This document shows, one piece after another, positions 1 to 8,759 of a stretch of DNA of 64,000 nucleotides. Position 1 is the first letter of the stretch. Each line of letters opens with the position of its first letter. The notes beneath the pieces were generated by a model. The model made no database searches and was not told the DNA's origin. It saw only the letters and a list, made by a program, of their open reading frames with translations. A program made the translations under genes and the position numbers. Source of the stretch: Streptomyces fuscichromogenes (GTDB lineage: Bacteria > Actinomycetota > Actinomycetes > Streptomycetales > Streptomycetaceae); assembly GCF_014645815.1 (NCBI RefSeq), contig NZ_BMML01000031.1, positions 43,509-107,508 on the forward strand. The letters run 5' to 3'.

Positions 1-1
1 G

Positions 2-181
2 CAGCGCCCGGTCCACGTGGACCCGCAGGCCTACGTCGCCCACCACGGCGACGTGCGCAACAAGCTGTCGTCGGCGCTGGGGTGGCGGGAGATGGTGGGC
101 CGCGGCTCCGGCGAGGCGTTCCAGCTGGAGCTCAGCGGCAACGGCATGGTGTACGTGCAGGCGTCGGAGGAGAAGCTGTGA
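2..181 (+). CDS. AIM24 family protein, 3' end only
   Basis: Only the last 59 codons are in the window; the 5' end lies upstream. The visible part (HVDPQAYVAHHGDV, then FQLELSGNGMVYVQASEEK) has the beta-rich 'VDP..lvA' and 'gnGlvyvqas' pattern of the AIM24 (DUF124) fold, a tryptophan-RNA-attenuation-protein-like double-sheet fold whose bacterial role is unknown. The TGA overlaps the GTG of the next gene by 4 bases (GTGA), so the two AIM24 paralogs are translationally coupled. The family call rests on this pattern and on the neighbour. Confidence 0.72.
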   Translation, partial: QRPVHVDPQAYVAHHGDVRNKLSSALGWREMVGRGSGEAFQLELSGNGMVYVQASEEKL

Positions 182-984
182 GCGCATACGGAGCCCCCGG
201 AGCCGCCGGGCCGGTGGTGTACGACCCCATGACCCTCCCCGTCGACGACAACGTCAACAAGTACACCTTCTGCGTGGAGCTCAAGAGCAGTCAGTGGTTC
301 CTGCAGAAGGGGAAGATGATCGCCTACTACGGCTCGATCGACTTCAACGGCATCGGGCACGGCCGTTTGGACCGACTTGTCCGTACGTCGTTCCATTCGC
401 CTCTGCACGCGAGCGACTGGGTGGTGGCGGAGGGATCGGGCCGGATGCTCCTCGCCGACCGGGCGTTCGATGTGAACTCGTACGACCTGGACGACGGCAA
501 CCTGACCATTCGCTCCGGCAACCTGCTCGCTTTTCAGCCAAGTCTCGCGCTGAAGCAATCAATCGTTCCCGGTTTTCTGACCCTTATCGGAACCGGAAAG
601 TTTGTGGCCGCGTCCAACGGTCCGGTGGTGTTCATGGAACCCCCCGTCCGGGTGGACCCGCAGGCACTGGTGGGGTGGGCCGACTGCCCCTCCCCCTGTC
701 ACCATTACGACCATGGGTACATGACCGGCGTCATGGGCGGTCTACGTGCACTGACAGGCCTTGGCGGGGCCTCCGGAGAGGAGCATCAGTTCGAGTTCGT
801 AGGGGCCGGCACGGTCCTGCTCCAGTCCACCGAGACCCTGATGGCGGAGCAGGCCACGGGAGCGGTTCCGCACGAGCCCGGAGTGCCTGGCGGAGGCGGC
901 CCCTCCACAGGCCGTCCACAGCAACCGGGCGCACCGCGCCTTCCCGGACAGCTGGGGGACCTCCAGCGTCGCTTCGGGCTGTGA
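178..984 (+). CDS. AIM24 family protein
   Basis: 268 aa. GTG start chosen because it overlaps the upstream stop as GTGA; the same frame is open further upstream but only as the antiframe of the previous gene. The body matches AIM24/DUF124: a Phe/Leu-rich beta domain with 'FLQKGKMIAYYG' near residue 45, 'LLAFQPSLAL' near 120, 'FVAASNGPVVFMEPP', then 'VDPQALVGW', and a final 'GEEHQFEFVGAGTVLLQSTE' strand typical of the family C-terminus. A Gly/Pro-rich tail of about 45 residues follows. No signal peptide or membrane segment. Function is unknown for the bacterial members; the mitochondrial member affects inner-membrane organisation. Confidence 0.85.
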   Translation: MSAYGAPGAAGPVVYDPMTLPVDDNVNKYTFCVELKSSQWFLQKGKMIAYYGSIDFNGIGHGRLDRLVRTSFHSPLHASDWVVAEGSGRMLLADRAFDVNSYDLDDGNLTIRSGNLLAFQPSLALKQSIVPGFLTLIGTGKFVAASNGPVVFMEPPVRVDPQALVGWADCPSPCHHYDHGYMTGVMGGLRALTGLGGASGEEHQFEFVGAGTVLLQSTETLMAEQATGAVPHEPGVPGGGGPSTGRPQQPGAPRLPGQLGDLQRRFGL

Positions 985-1064
985 GCGGTAGTCTGCGGAG
1001 TGTGACATCGAACGCGTGCGCACCGTCACACCACCCTCACTAGTTCGCCTTTCAACATTTTAGG

Positions 1065-1070
1065 TAGACT
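1065..1070 (+). promoter_or_regulatory. -10 element of probable leaderless promoter for the MarR gene
   Basis: TAGACT ends exactly six bases before the ATG at 1077, with no Shine-Dalgarno between. This is the layout of leaderless Streptomyces transcripts. No convincing -35 is visible. The same spacing recurs at 9927, 21919, 57456, 58254 and 61242. Confidence 0.45.
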
Positions 1071-1076
1071 TCATTC

Positions 1077-1553
1077 ATGGAGACCGAGACGGCCACGCGC
1101 TGGCTGACCGATGCGGAGCAGTGCGCCTGGCGCACCCACCTGGAGGTCAACAGGCTGTTGACGTACCAGCTCGAAAAGGATCTCCAGCCGTTCGGCCTGA
1201 CAATGAACGACTACGAGATCCTGGTGAACCTGTCCGAGTCGGAGGACTACCGGATGCGGATGAGCGACCTCGCCTCCGCCACCCTCCAGTCCAAGAGCCG
1301 GCTCTCCCACCAGATCACCCGTATGGAGAACGCGAACCTGGTCCGCCGCGAGAACTGCGAGTCCGACCGCCGCGGACTGTATGCCGTCCTCACCGAGCAC
1401 GGCATGGAGACGATGAAGAAGGTGGCGCCACATCATGTCGCCTCCGTGCGACGGCACTTCATCGATCTGCTGTCGCCGGAGACCCTGACAGAACTGGACA
1501 AGGGCCTGAAGCCGATCGCGGAACACCTGCGGGGGCAGCGCGGGCGCCCGTGA
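1077..1553 (+). CDS. MarR family transcriptional regulator
   Basis: 158 aa, normal MarR length. An N-terminal helical dimerisation segment (residues about 1-45) is followed by the winged helix-turn-helix: 'TMNDYEILVNLSESEDYRMRMSDLASATLQSKSRLSHQITRMENANLVRRE' then the wing 'CESDRRGLYAVLTEHG', where the D-R-R-G signature of the family wing is clear. C-terminal helices close the dimer. The ligand and target are not evident. It stands alone, convergent with meaB, and is followed by a hairpin terminator. The start is the ATG six bases behind a TAGACT box, so the mRNA is probably leaderless. Confidence 0.92.
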   Translation: METETATRWLTDAEQCAWRTHLEVNRLLTYQLEKDLQPFGLTMNDYEILVNLSESEDYRMRMSDLASATLQSKSRLSHQITRMENANLVRRENCESDRRGLYAVLTEHGMETMKKVAPHHVASVRRHFIDLLSPETLTELDKGLKPIAEHLRGQRGRP

Positions 1554-1573
1554 CGACAGACGGCAGCTGAAGG

Positions 1574-1604
1574 CGGCGGACGAGGGTTCAGGTCTCGTCC
1601 GCCG
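1574..1604 (+). terminator. Rho-independent terminator after MarR gene
   Basis: Perfect 11-bp stem (CGGCGGACGAG with its complement) around a 9-nt loop, followed directly by TTTG. It lies 20 bases after the MarR stop. It is followed by a second palindrome of the repeated family at 1615-1659. Confidence 0.7.
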
Positions 1605-1614
1605 TTTGCCGTAG

Positions 1615-1659
1615 CGCCCCGTGAGGGGCGCGGGGAACCGCGCGATCAACCCCCCGCGG
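1615..1659. repeat. Repeat family A, copy 1 (GC-rich palindrome)
   Basis: GCGCCCC-GTGA-GGGGCGC palindrome continuing into GGGGAACCGCGCGATCA. The same core (GGGGCGCGGGGAACTGCGCG) recurs at 9791-9863, 41454-41484 and 45485-45555. Here it sits between the convergent MarR gene and meaB. Confidence 0.65.
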
Positions 1660-1710
1660 CCCGCGCCCGCACCATGACACGTACCCCCACGACGTCGGCC
1701 GGGCCAGCCG

Positions 1711-2667
1711 TCAGCCCTCCGTGAGCCCCGCCACCAGTTCGTCCGCCGCCTGGTACGGATCCAGCTCGCCGGCCACGACGCGTTCCGCGAGTGCGCCCAG
1801 GTGGCGGTCGCCGTGGAGGTCGCCGATGCGTTCGCGCAGGGCTGTCACCGCGATCGTCTCGACCTCGTGGGAGGCGCGGGCGAGGCGGCGTTCGGCGAGG
1901 ACGCCGTGCTCCTCCATCCAGGCGCGGTGCTTCTCCAGGGCTGCCACCAGCTCGTCGATACCCTCCGACCGCGCGGCGACCGTCTTGATGATCGGGGGGC
2001 GCCAGTCGCCGGGGCCGCGGGACTCGCCGAGGCCGAGCATGTGGTTCAGTTCGCGGGCCGTGGCGTCCGCGCCGTCCCGGTCGGCCTTGTTGACGACGTA
2101 CACGTCGCCGATCTCCAGGATGCCGGCCTTGGCCGCCTGGATGCCGTCGCCCATGCCGGGGGCGAGCAGGACCACCGAGGTGTCGGCCTGGGAGGCGATC
2201 TCGACCTCCGACTGGCCGACCCCGACGGTCTCCACGAGGATCACGTCGCAGCCCGCCGCGTCGAGGACCCGGATGGCCTGGGGGGCCGACCAGGCGAGGC
2301 CGCCGAGGTGGCCGCGGGTGGCCATCGAGCGGATGTAGACGCCGGGGTCGGACGCGTGGTCCGACATGCGGACGCGGTCGCCGAGCAGGGCGCCCCCGGA
2401 GAACGGCGAGGACGGGTCGACGGCCAGCACGCCGACCCGTTTGCCCTGTTTGCGATAGGCGGCCACCAGGGCCGAGGTGGAGGTCGACTTGCCGACGCCC
2501 GGCGAGCCCGTCAGACCGACGACACACGCGTTCCCGGTCAGCGGGGCCAGCGCCGCCATGACCTCCCTGAGCTGTGGGGACGCCCCCTCCACCAAGGAGA
2601 TCAGGCGGGCCACCGCACGCGGTCGGCCCTCTCTCGCCCCGGCCACCAGCGAGGAGACGTCCTGCAT
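1711..2667 (-). CDS. meaB: Methylmalonyl-CoA mutase-associated GTPase MeaB
   Basis: 318 aa G3E-family P-loop GTPase that protects and reloads the adenosylcobalamin-dependent methylmalonyl-CoA mutase. Walker A GSPGVGKST is at residues 54-62; further signatures are 'VLAVDPSSPFSGGALLGDRVRM' (family signature), 'ILVETVGVGQSE' (switch region) and 'VVNKAD' (guanine specificity). The C-terminal helices form the dimerisation arm. I chose ATG 2667 because GGAG lies five bases ahead; an in-frame GTG at 2682 has no ribosome site. It follows the thiolase by about 30 bases on the same strand, so probably one operon, and the epimerase of the same pathway is divergent 1.4 kb away. Confidence 0.95.
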   Translation of the reverse strand: MQDVSSLVAGAREGRPRAVARLISLVEGASPQLREVMAALAPLTGNACVVGLTGSPGVGKSTSTSALVAAYRKQGKRVGVLAVDPSSPFSGGALLGDRVRMSDHASDPGVYIRSMATRGHLGGLAWSAPQAIRVLDAAGCDVILVETVGVGQSEVEIASQADTSVVLLAPGMGDGIQAAKAGILEIGDVYVVNKADRDGADATARELNHMLGLGESRGPGDWRPPIIKTVAARSEGIDELVAALEKHRAWMEEHGVLAERRLARASHEVETIAVTALRERIGDLHGDRHLGALAERVVAGELDPYQAADELVAGLTEG

Positions 2668-2696
2668 CACAGCTCCGTTCACGAAGGGAAAGCCAC

Positions 2697-3902
2697 TCAG
2701 GCCTTGGGCACCCGCACGATCAGCGCGTCACCCTGGCCGCCGCCACCGCACAGCGCGGCCGCGCCGACGCCCCCGCCCCGGCGCTTGAGCTCCAGGGCCA
2801 GGTGCAGGACGAGCCGGGCACCGGACATGCCGATGGGGTGGCCCAGGGCGATGGCACCACCGTTGACGTTCACCGTTTCGGTGGACACGCCGAGGTCCTT
2901 CATTGACTGGACGGCGACCGCGGCGAAGGCCTCGTTGATCTCGATGAGGTCGAGGTCGGAGACCTCCAGGCCGTCCTTCTTCAGGGCGTGCTGGATGGCG
3001 TTGGACGGCTGCGACTGGAGCGAGTTGTCCGGCCCGGCCACGTTGCCGTGGGCGCCGATCTCGGCGAGCCACTGAAGGCCCAGCTCCTCGGCCTTGGCCT
3101 TGCTCATCACGACCACGGCCGCCGCGCCGTCGGAGATCTGCGAGGAGGTGCCGGCGGTGATGGTGCCGTCGCGGGTGAAGGCCGGGCGCAGTTTGCCCAG
3201 CGACTCCGCGGTGGTGTCGCCGCGGATGCCCTCGTCCTGGCTGAAGACGACCGGCTCGCCCTTGCGCTGCGGGATCTCGACCGGGGTGATCTCGGCCTCG
3301 AAGATCCCGTTCTTCTGGGCGGCGGCGGCCCGCTGGTGGGACAGCGCGGCGATCTCGTCCTGCTCGGGGCGCAGGATCCCGAGGCGGGTGTTGTGCTTCT
3401 CGGTCGACTCGCCCATGGGGATGTTCTCCCAGGCGTCGGTCAGGCCGTCGTACGCCATCGCGTCGAGCATCTCGATGGCGCCGTACTTGAAGCCCTCACG
3501 GGACTTCGGGAGCAGGTGCGGGGCGTTGGTCATGGACTCCTGGCCGCCCGCGACCACGATGTCGAACTCGCCGGCGCGGATCAGCTGGTCGGCGAGCGCG
3601 ATGGCGTCGAGGCCGGAGAGGCACACCTTGTTGATCGTGAGTGCCGGGACGCTCATCGGGATGCCGGCCTTCACGGCGGCCTGGCGGGCCGGGATCTGCC
3701 CGGCGCCGGCCTGGAGCACCTGCCCCATGATCACGTACTGCACCTGGTCGCCCCCGATCCCCGCACGGTCGAGGGCGGCCTTGATCGCGAAGCCGCCGAG
3801 GTCGGCCCCGGAGAAGGACTTCAGCGAGCCCAGCAGTCGTCCCATGGGCGTGCGCGCGCCCGCGACGATCACCGAGGTGGTTCCAGAGGTTCCAGAGGTC
3901 AT
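2697..3902 (-). CDS. Acetyl-CoA C-acetyltransferase (thiolase)
   Basis: 401 aa, full-length type II (biosynthetic-type) thiolase that condenses two acetyl-CoA to acetoacetyl-CoA or runs the reverse. Active-site Cys is in 'NKVCLSGLDAIA' (about residue 92), the catalytic His in 'GGAIALGHPIGMSGAR' and the second Cys in 'ALCGGGGQGDA' near the C-terminus, all intact. 'INEAFAAVAVQ' is also conserved. ATG start with AGGGG about eleven bases ahead. First gene of the operon with meaB; a 149-bp gap to the divergent epimerase holds both promoters. The substrate chain length cannot be read from sequence alone. Confidence 0.93.
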   Translation of the reverse strand: MTSGTSGTTSVIVAGARTPMGRLLGSLKSFSGADLGGFAIKAALDRAGIGGDQVQYVIMGQVLQAGAGQIPARQAAVKAGIPMSVPALTINKVCLSGLDAIALADQLIRAGEFDIVVAGGQESMTNAPHLLPKSREGFKYGAIEMLDAMAYDGLTDAWENIPMGESTEKHNTRLGILRPEQDEIAALSHQRAAAAQKNGIFEAEITPVEIPQRKGEPVVFSQDEGIRGDTTAESLGKLRPAFTRDGTITAGTSSQISDGAAAVVVMSKAKAEELGLQWLAEIGAHGNVAGPDNSLQSQPSNAIQHALKKDGLEVSDLDLIEINEAFAAVAVQSMKDLGVSTETVNVNGGAIALGHPIGMSGARLVLHLALELKRRGGGVGAAALCGGGGQGDALIVRVPKA

Positions 3903-4051
3903 GAGCTGCGAATCCCCTTACCGGCTGCACTGCCGAGGAGTGAACGAGGGTTTACTTCGAATGTATTGCGTGGCACTCCGTGCCGTCATCGGGCCGTCAG
4001 TGTGATCGCTGGCACGTTGCGTAACCACCGCCATGGCGCTGCACTGAATCC

Positions 4052-4492
4052 ATGCTGACGCGAATCGACCACATCGGGATCGCCTGCCACGACCTCGACG
4101 CGACCGTCGAGTTCTACCGGGCCACGTACGGCTTCGAGGTGTTCCACACCGAGGTCAACGAGGAGCAGGGCGTGCGCGAGGCCATGCTCAAGATCAACGA
4201 GACGTCCGACGGCGGCGCCTCCTACCTGCAGCTTCTCGAACCGACCCGGGAGGACTCGGCGGTCGGGAAGTGGCTCGCGAAGAACGGCGAGGGTGTGCAC
4301 CACATCGCCTTCGGTACGGCGGATGTGGACGGCGACGCGGCCGGCATCCGCGACAAGGGCGTACGCGTTCTGTACGAGGAGCCACGGATCGGCTCCATGG
4401 GGTCGCGAATCACCTTCCTGCACCCGAAGGACTGCCACGGCGTACTGACAGAACTGGTCACTTCGGCGGCTGTTGAGTCACCTGAGCACTGA
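4052..4492 (+). CDS. mce: Methylmalonyl-CoA epimerase
   Basis: 146 aa vicinal-oxygen-chelate protein that interconverts (2R)- and (2S)-methylmalonyl-CoA. It has two beta-alpha-beta-beta-beta repeats: 'RIDHIGIACHDLDATVEFYRATYGF' with the first metal His, then 'GVHHIAFGTADVDGDAAGIRDKGVRVL', and 'GVLTELV' with the C-terminal Glu ligand. Length and all metal-ligand positions fit the family. Divergent from the thiolase-meaB operon, consistent with a small methylmalonyl-CoA cluster. No strong Shine-Dalgarno precedes the ATG. Confidence 0.93.
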   Translation: MLTRIDHIGIACHDLDATVEFYRATYGFEVFHTEVNEEQGVREAMLKINETSDGGASYLQLLEPTREDSAVGKWLAKNGEGVHHIAFGTADVDGDAAGIRDKGVRVLYEEPRIGSMGSRITFLHPKDCHGVLTELVTSAAVESPEH

Positions 4493-4714
4493 CCCTCGTA
4501 CATATGGGCCGGTAGGGTTGGGGGCGGTCGTCCCTTCGCAGGTTCGCAGGGCCGGGGCGGCCGCATGCCGGGGTCCGGGTTTCGGGGGACGAGCGTCGGG
4601 GCAGCAGCCCGTGCTCCGCCGTTGATCTGACACCATTCCCCGGGGGCCCCGTTCGGCGGAAGAACGGAGCTCGTTCGGAAAAGGTTGCGACCAGGGGACG
4701 GATGGGACCGCGCA

Positions 4715-7700
4715 GTGCGGGGCTACGAGAGCCAGGAGCGAGAGCCGGCGGCTGACGTCGACCACCTCACTCGTTTCGAAGCCGAGATGAAACGGCTGAA
4801 GACCGAGCGGGAAAAGGCGATCCAGCATGCCGAGGACCTCGGCTACCAGGTCGAGGTGCTGCGCGCCAAGTTGCACGAGGCGCGCCGCACCATCATGTCC
4901 CGGCCCGCGTACGACGGCGGTGACATCGGCTATCACACCGAGCAGCTGCTCCGTAACGCCCAGATGCAGGCCGACCAGATCCGCCAGGAGGCGGAGCGGG
5001 TCGCCGCGGAGGCCCGGGCGCAGACCCAGAGGATCCTCCAGGAGCACGCCGAGCAGGCCTCGCGGCTCCAGGCCGAGCTGCACCAGGAGGCGGTGAGTCG
5101 CCGCCAGCAGCTGGACCAGGAGCTGGCCGAGCGCCGGCAGACCGTCGAGTCGCACGTCAACGAGAACGTGTCGTGGGCCGAGCAGCTGCGGGCGCGCACC
5201 GAGTCGCAGGCCCGCCGGCTGCTCGACGAGTCGCGGGCCGAGGCCGAGCAGGCCATGGCCGCGGCCCGTACCGAGGCCCAGCGGCTGACCGACGAGGCCC
5301 GGCAGCGGCTGGCCGGTGACACCGAGGCGGCCCGCGGCGAGGCCGAGCAGATCCTGCTGCGCGCCCGCCGGGACGCCGAGCGCCTGCTGAACGCCGCGTC
5401 CACGCAGGCCCAGGAGGCCACCGACCACGCGGAGCAGCTGCGCAGCTCCACCGCGACGGAGTCGGACTCGGCCCGTCGGCAGGCGGGCGAGCTGAGCCGC
5501 GCCGCCGAGGAGCGGATGGCACAGGCCGAGGAGGCGCTGCGCAAGGCGCAGTCCGAGGCCGAGAAGCTGGTCACCGAGGCCGAGGCGAGCGCCACGAAGG
5601 CCCTCTCCAGCGCCGAGGCCACCAACCAGCAGCGCACCCAGACCGCCAAGGAGCAGGTCGCCCGGCTGGTCAGCGAGGCCACCAAGGAGGCGGAGGCCAC
5701 CAAGGCGAGCGCCGAGCAGATCGTCGAGGACGCCCGCGCCGAGGCCGAGAAGATCACCGCGGAGGCCTCCGAGAAGGCCCGCAGCCTCACCGCCGAGGAG
5801 AGCGCCTCCCAGCTGGCGAAGGCCGCCAAGACCGCCGAGGACGTCCTGAACAGGGCCGCCGAGGAGGCCAGGAGCACCACCAAGGCCGCCGCCGAGGAGG
5901 CCGAGCGGATCCGCACCGAGGCGGAGACCGAGGCCGACCGGCTGCGCGCCGAGGCGCACGACATCGCCGAGCAGCTCAAGGGCACGGCGAAGGACGACAC
6001 CAAGGAGTACCGCGCCAAGACGGTCGAGCTGCAGGAGGAGGCCCGCCGGCTGCGCGGCGAGGCCGAGCAGCTGCGCGCCGACGCGGTCGCCGAGGGCGAG
6101 TCCATCCGCGCCGAGGCCCGGCGCGAGACCGTGCAGACGATCGAGGAGGCGGCCAGGTCCGCCGAGGAACTGCTCGCCAAGGCCAAGGCCGACGCGGACG
6201 AGCTGCGGCAGACCGCGACCACGGACAGCGAGAAGGTCCGCACCGAGGCCATCGAGCGCGCCACCACGCTGCGCCGGCAGGCCGAGGAGACCCTGGAGCG
6301 CACCCGGCAGGAGGCCGACCGGCACCGCGAGGAGGTCCTGGAGCAGTCCGAGGGGCTCAAGGCGGACGCCGAGCGGGCCGCGGCCGAGCTGCGCGAGGAG
6401 ACCGAGCGGGGCGTCGAGGCCCGGCGCGCGGAGGCCGCCGGGGAGCTGACCCGGCTGCACACCGAGGCCGAGGACCGGCTGGCCTCCGCCGAGCGGTCGC
6501 TGACCGAGGCGCGCGAGGAGGCCGGCCGGATCCGCCGGGAGGCCGGCGAGGAGACCGACCGGCTGCGCGGCGAGGCCGCCGAGCGGATCCGGACACTCCA
6601 GCAGCAGGCCGAGACCGAGGCCGAACGGCTGCGCGACGAGGCCGCCGCCGACGCGTCGGCGTCGCGCGCGGAGGGCGAGACCGTCGCCGTACGGCTGCGG
6701 TCCGAGGCCGCGGCCGAGGCGGAGCGGCTCAAGCAGGAGGCCCAGGACACCGCCGACCGGGTGCGTGCCGAGGCGCAGGCGGCCGCCGAGCGGCTGTCCA
6801 CCGAGGCGTCCGAGACGCTGGCCGCCGCCCAGGAGGAGGCCTCCCGGCGCCGCCGGGAGGCCGAGGAACTGCTCGGTTCGGCGCGCGAGGAGGCCGGCCA
6901 GGAGCGGGAGCGGGCCCGCGAGCAGAGCGAGGACCTGCTGGCCCAGGCGCGCAACCGCGTCGAGGAGGCGCAGGCCGAGGCGGTACGGCTGGTCGAGGAG
7001 GCGGACCGGCGGGCCACCGAGATGGTGTCGGCCGCCGAGCTCCACGCCCAGCAGGTACGGGACTCGGTCTCCGGGCTGCACGAGCAGGCGCAGGACGAGA
7101 TCACCGGGCTGCGCTCGGCCGCCGAGCACGCGGCGGACCGTACCCGGCGGGAGGCCGAGGAGGAGTCGGACCGGGTCCGCGCCGACGCCTACGCGGAGCG
7201 GGAGCGGGCCAGCGAGGACGCGACCCGGATCCGGCGCGAGGCGGCCGAGGCGTCCGAGGCGGCGAAGGCGCTCGCCGAGCGGACCGTCGCCGACGCGATG
7301 TCCGAGTCGGAGCGGCTGCGGTCCGAGGCGTCCACGCACGCCCAGCGGGTGCGCACCGAGGCCTCCGACGCCATCGCCCAGGCCGACCAGGACGCCACGC
7401 GTACCCGTGCCGAGGCGCGCGAGGACGCCAACCGGATGCGTTCGGACGCGGCGACCCAGGTCGACACCCTGATCACCGAGTCGCGCAACGAGGCCGAGCG
7501 GCTCCAGAACGAGACCATCGCCGAGGCCGACCGGGTCCGCGCCGACGCCATCGCCAAGGCGGAGAAGCTGATCGCGGACGCCACCGGCGACGCGGAGCGG
7601 CTGCGTGCCGAGGCCGCCGAGACGGTCGGCTCCGCCCAGTTGCACGCCGACCGGACCCGCGCCGACGCCGAGCGGCTCAAGGGGGACGCGGAGGCGGCGG

Positions 7701-8563
7701 TCGAGCGCATGCTGAACTCCGCGCGCGCGGAGGCCGAGCGGACCCTCGACGAGTCCCGCAAGGACGCCAACAAGCGCCGCCAGGACGTGGCCGAGCAGGT
7801 CGACACGCTCATCAACGAGACGGCCGCGGAGGCCGACAAGCTGCTCACCGAGGCGCAGCAGCAGGCGATGAAGACCACCGCGGACGCCGAGTCGCAGGCC
7901 GACACCATGGTGGGCGCGGCCCGCAAGGAGGCCGACCGGCTGGTGTCCGAGGCCACGGTCGAGGGCAACTCGATGGTGGAGAAGGCCCGTACGGACGCGG
8001 ACGAGCTGCTCGTCGGCGCGCGCCGGGACGCCACCGCCATAAGGGAGCGTGCGGAGGAGCTGCGCGAGCGCATCACCTCCGAGATCGAGGGGCTGCACGA
8101 GCGGGCCCGCCGCGAGGCCGCCGAGACCATGAAGTCCACCGGCGACCGCTGCGACGCGCTGATCAAGGCGTCGGAGGAGCAGCTCGCCAAGGCCCAGGCC
8201 AAGGCCAAGGATCTGGTCTCGGAGGCCAGTTCCGAGGCGGGCAAGGTGCGGATCGCCGCCGTCAAGAAGGCCGAGGGGCTGCTCAAGGAGGCCGAGCTGA
8301 AGAAGGCCACGCTGGTCCGGGAGGCCGAGGAGCTCAAGGCCGAGGCGATCCGCGAGGCCAGGGCCACGGTCGACGCCGGCAAGCGCGAGCTGGAGATCCT
8401 GGAGCGCCGGCGGGAGAACATCAACGGCGAGATCTCCCGTGTCCAGGACGTCCTGGAGGCGTTGGAGTCCTTCGAGACCCCGTCGTCCGCCAAGGACGGC
8501 GGAGTCAAGGCGGGCAGTTCGGTGGGCGCCCCCCGATCGGGTGGCAAGCCGTCAGAAGGTTAG
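4715..8563 (+). CDS. scy: Scy-type polarity coiled-coil protein
   Basis: About 1282 aa, almost entirely coiled coil: hundreds of Ala/Glu/Arg-rich heptads of the type 'AEAERLRAEA' without Pro. The N-terminus 'RGYESQEREPAADVDHLTRFEAEMKRLKTEREKAIQHAEDLGYQVEVLRAKLHEAR' is the DivIVA-like beginning I know from Streptomyces Scy, which organises the tip-organising centre with DivIVA and FilP in hyphal tips. The C-terminus 'EISRVQDVLEALESFE' ends the coil, followed by a Gly/Lys-rich tail. GTG 4715 is preferred; an in-frame TTG lies at 4685. filP follows 196 bp downstream. The repeated codons (GAGGCC, GCCGAG) make this the most repetitive gene of the window. Confidence 0.92.
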   Translation: MRGYESQEREPAADVDHLTRFEAEMKRLKTEREKAIQHAEDLGYQVEVLRAKLHEARRTIMSRPAYDGGDIGYHTEQLLRNAQMQADQIRQEAERVAAEARAQTQRILQEHAEQASRLQAELHQEAVSRRQQLDQELAERRQTVESHVNENVSWAEQLRARTESQARRLLDESRAEAEQAMAAARTEAQRLTDEARQRLAGDTEAARGEAEQILLRARRDAERLLNAASTQAQEATDHAEQLRSSTATESDSARRQAGELSRAAEERMAQAEEALRKAQSEAEKLVTEAEASATKALSSAEATNQQRTQTAKEQVARLVSEATKEAEATKASAEQIVEDARAEAEKITAEASEKARSLTAEESASQLAKAAKTAEDVLNRAAEEARSTTKAAAEEAERIRTEAETEADRLRAEAHDIAEQLKGTAKDDTKEYRAKTVELQEEARRLRGEAEQLRADAVAEGESIRAEARRETVQTIEEAARSAEELLAKAKADADELRQTATTDSEKVRTEAIERATTLRRQAEETLERTRQEADRHREEVLEQSEGLKADAERAAAELREETERGVEARRAEAAGELTRLHTEAEDRLASAERSLTEAREEAGRIRREAGEETDRLRGEAAERIRTLQQQAETEAERLRDEAAADASASRAEGETVAVRLRSEAAAEAERLKQEAQDTADRVRAEAQAAAERLSTEASETLAAAQEEASRRRREAEELLGSAREEAGQERERAREQSEDLLAQARNRVEEAQAEAVRLVEEADRRATEMVSAAELHAQQVRDSVSGLHEQAQDEITGLRSAAEHAADRTRREAEEESDRVRADAYAERERASEDATRIRREAAEASEAAKALAERTVADAMSESERLRSEASTHAQRVRTEASDAIAQADQDATRTRAEAREDANRMRSDAATQVDTLITESRNEAERLQNETIAEADRVRADAIAKAEKLIADATGDAERLRAEAAETVGSAQLHADRTRADAERLKGDAEAAVERMLNSARAEAERTLDESRKDANKRRQDVAEQVDTLINETAAEADKLLTEAQQQAMKTTADAESQADTMVGAARKEADRLVSEATVEGNSMVEKARTDADELLVGARRDATAIRERAEELRERITSEIEGLHERARREAAETMKSTGDRCDALIKASEEQLAKAQAKAKDLVSEASSEAGKVRIAAVKKAEGLLKEAELKKATLVREAEELKAEAIREARATVDAGKRELEILERRRENINGEISRVQDVLEALESFETPSSAKDGGVKAGSSVGAPRSGGKPSEG

Positions 8564-8759
8564 AGTCCTAGGACCGTTTCTGTACTGTTCTGGGGCTTTT
8601 GACCGGACCTTTGGCAGAGGCTTTGGCAAGCGTTCTCACAGCCGGCCACCCAAAAGTGGTGTCATTCTCCAGATCAAACACGCATCCGCTCGATGACACA
8701 CCGCATCGGCCCCTAGGATTCCACCTATCACCTCACCGGTCTCACTCGACAGGAAACCC

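Noticed and set aside
4478..8098. A 1206-codon open frame on the minus strand opposite scy, plus other long antisense frames there
   Set aside because: It mirrors the repetitive GAG-GCC codons of scy, is made of Leu/Gly/Arg repeats without any domain, and has no ribosome site. The forward frame is the known coiled-coil protein.
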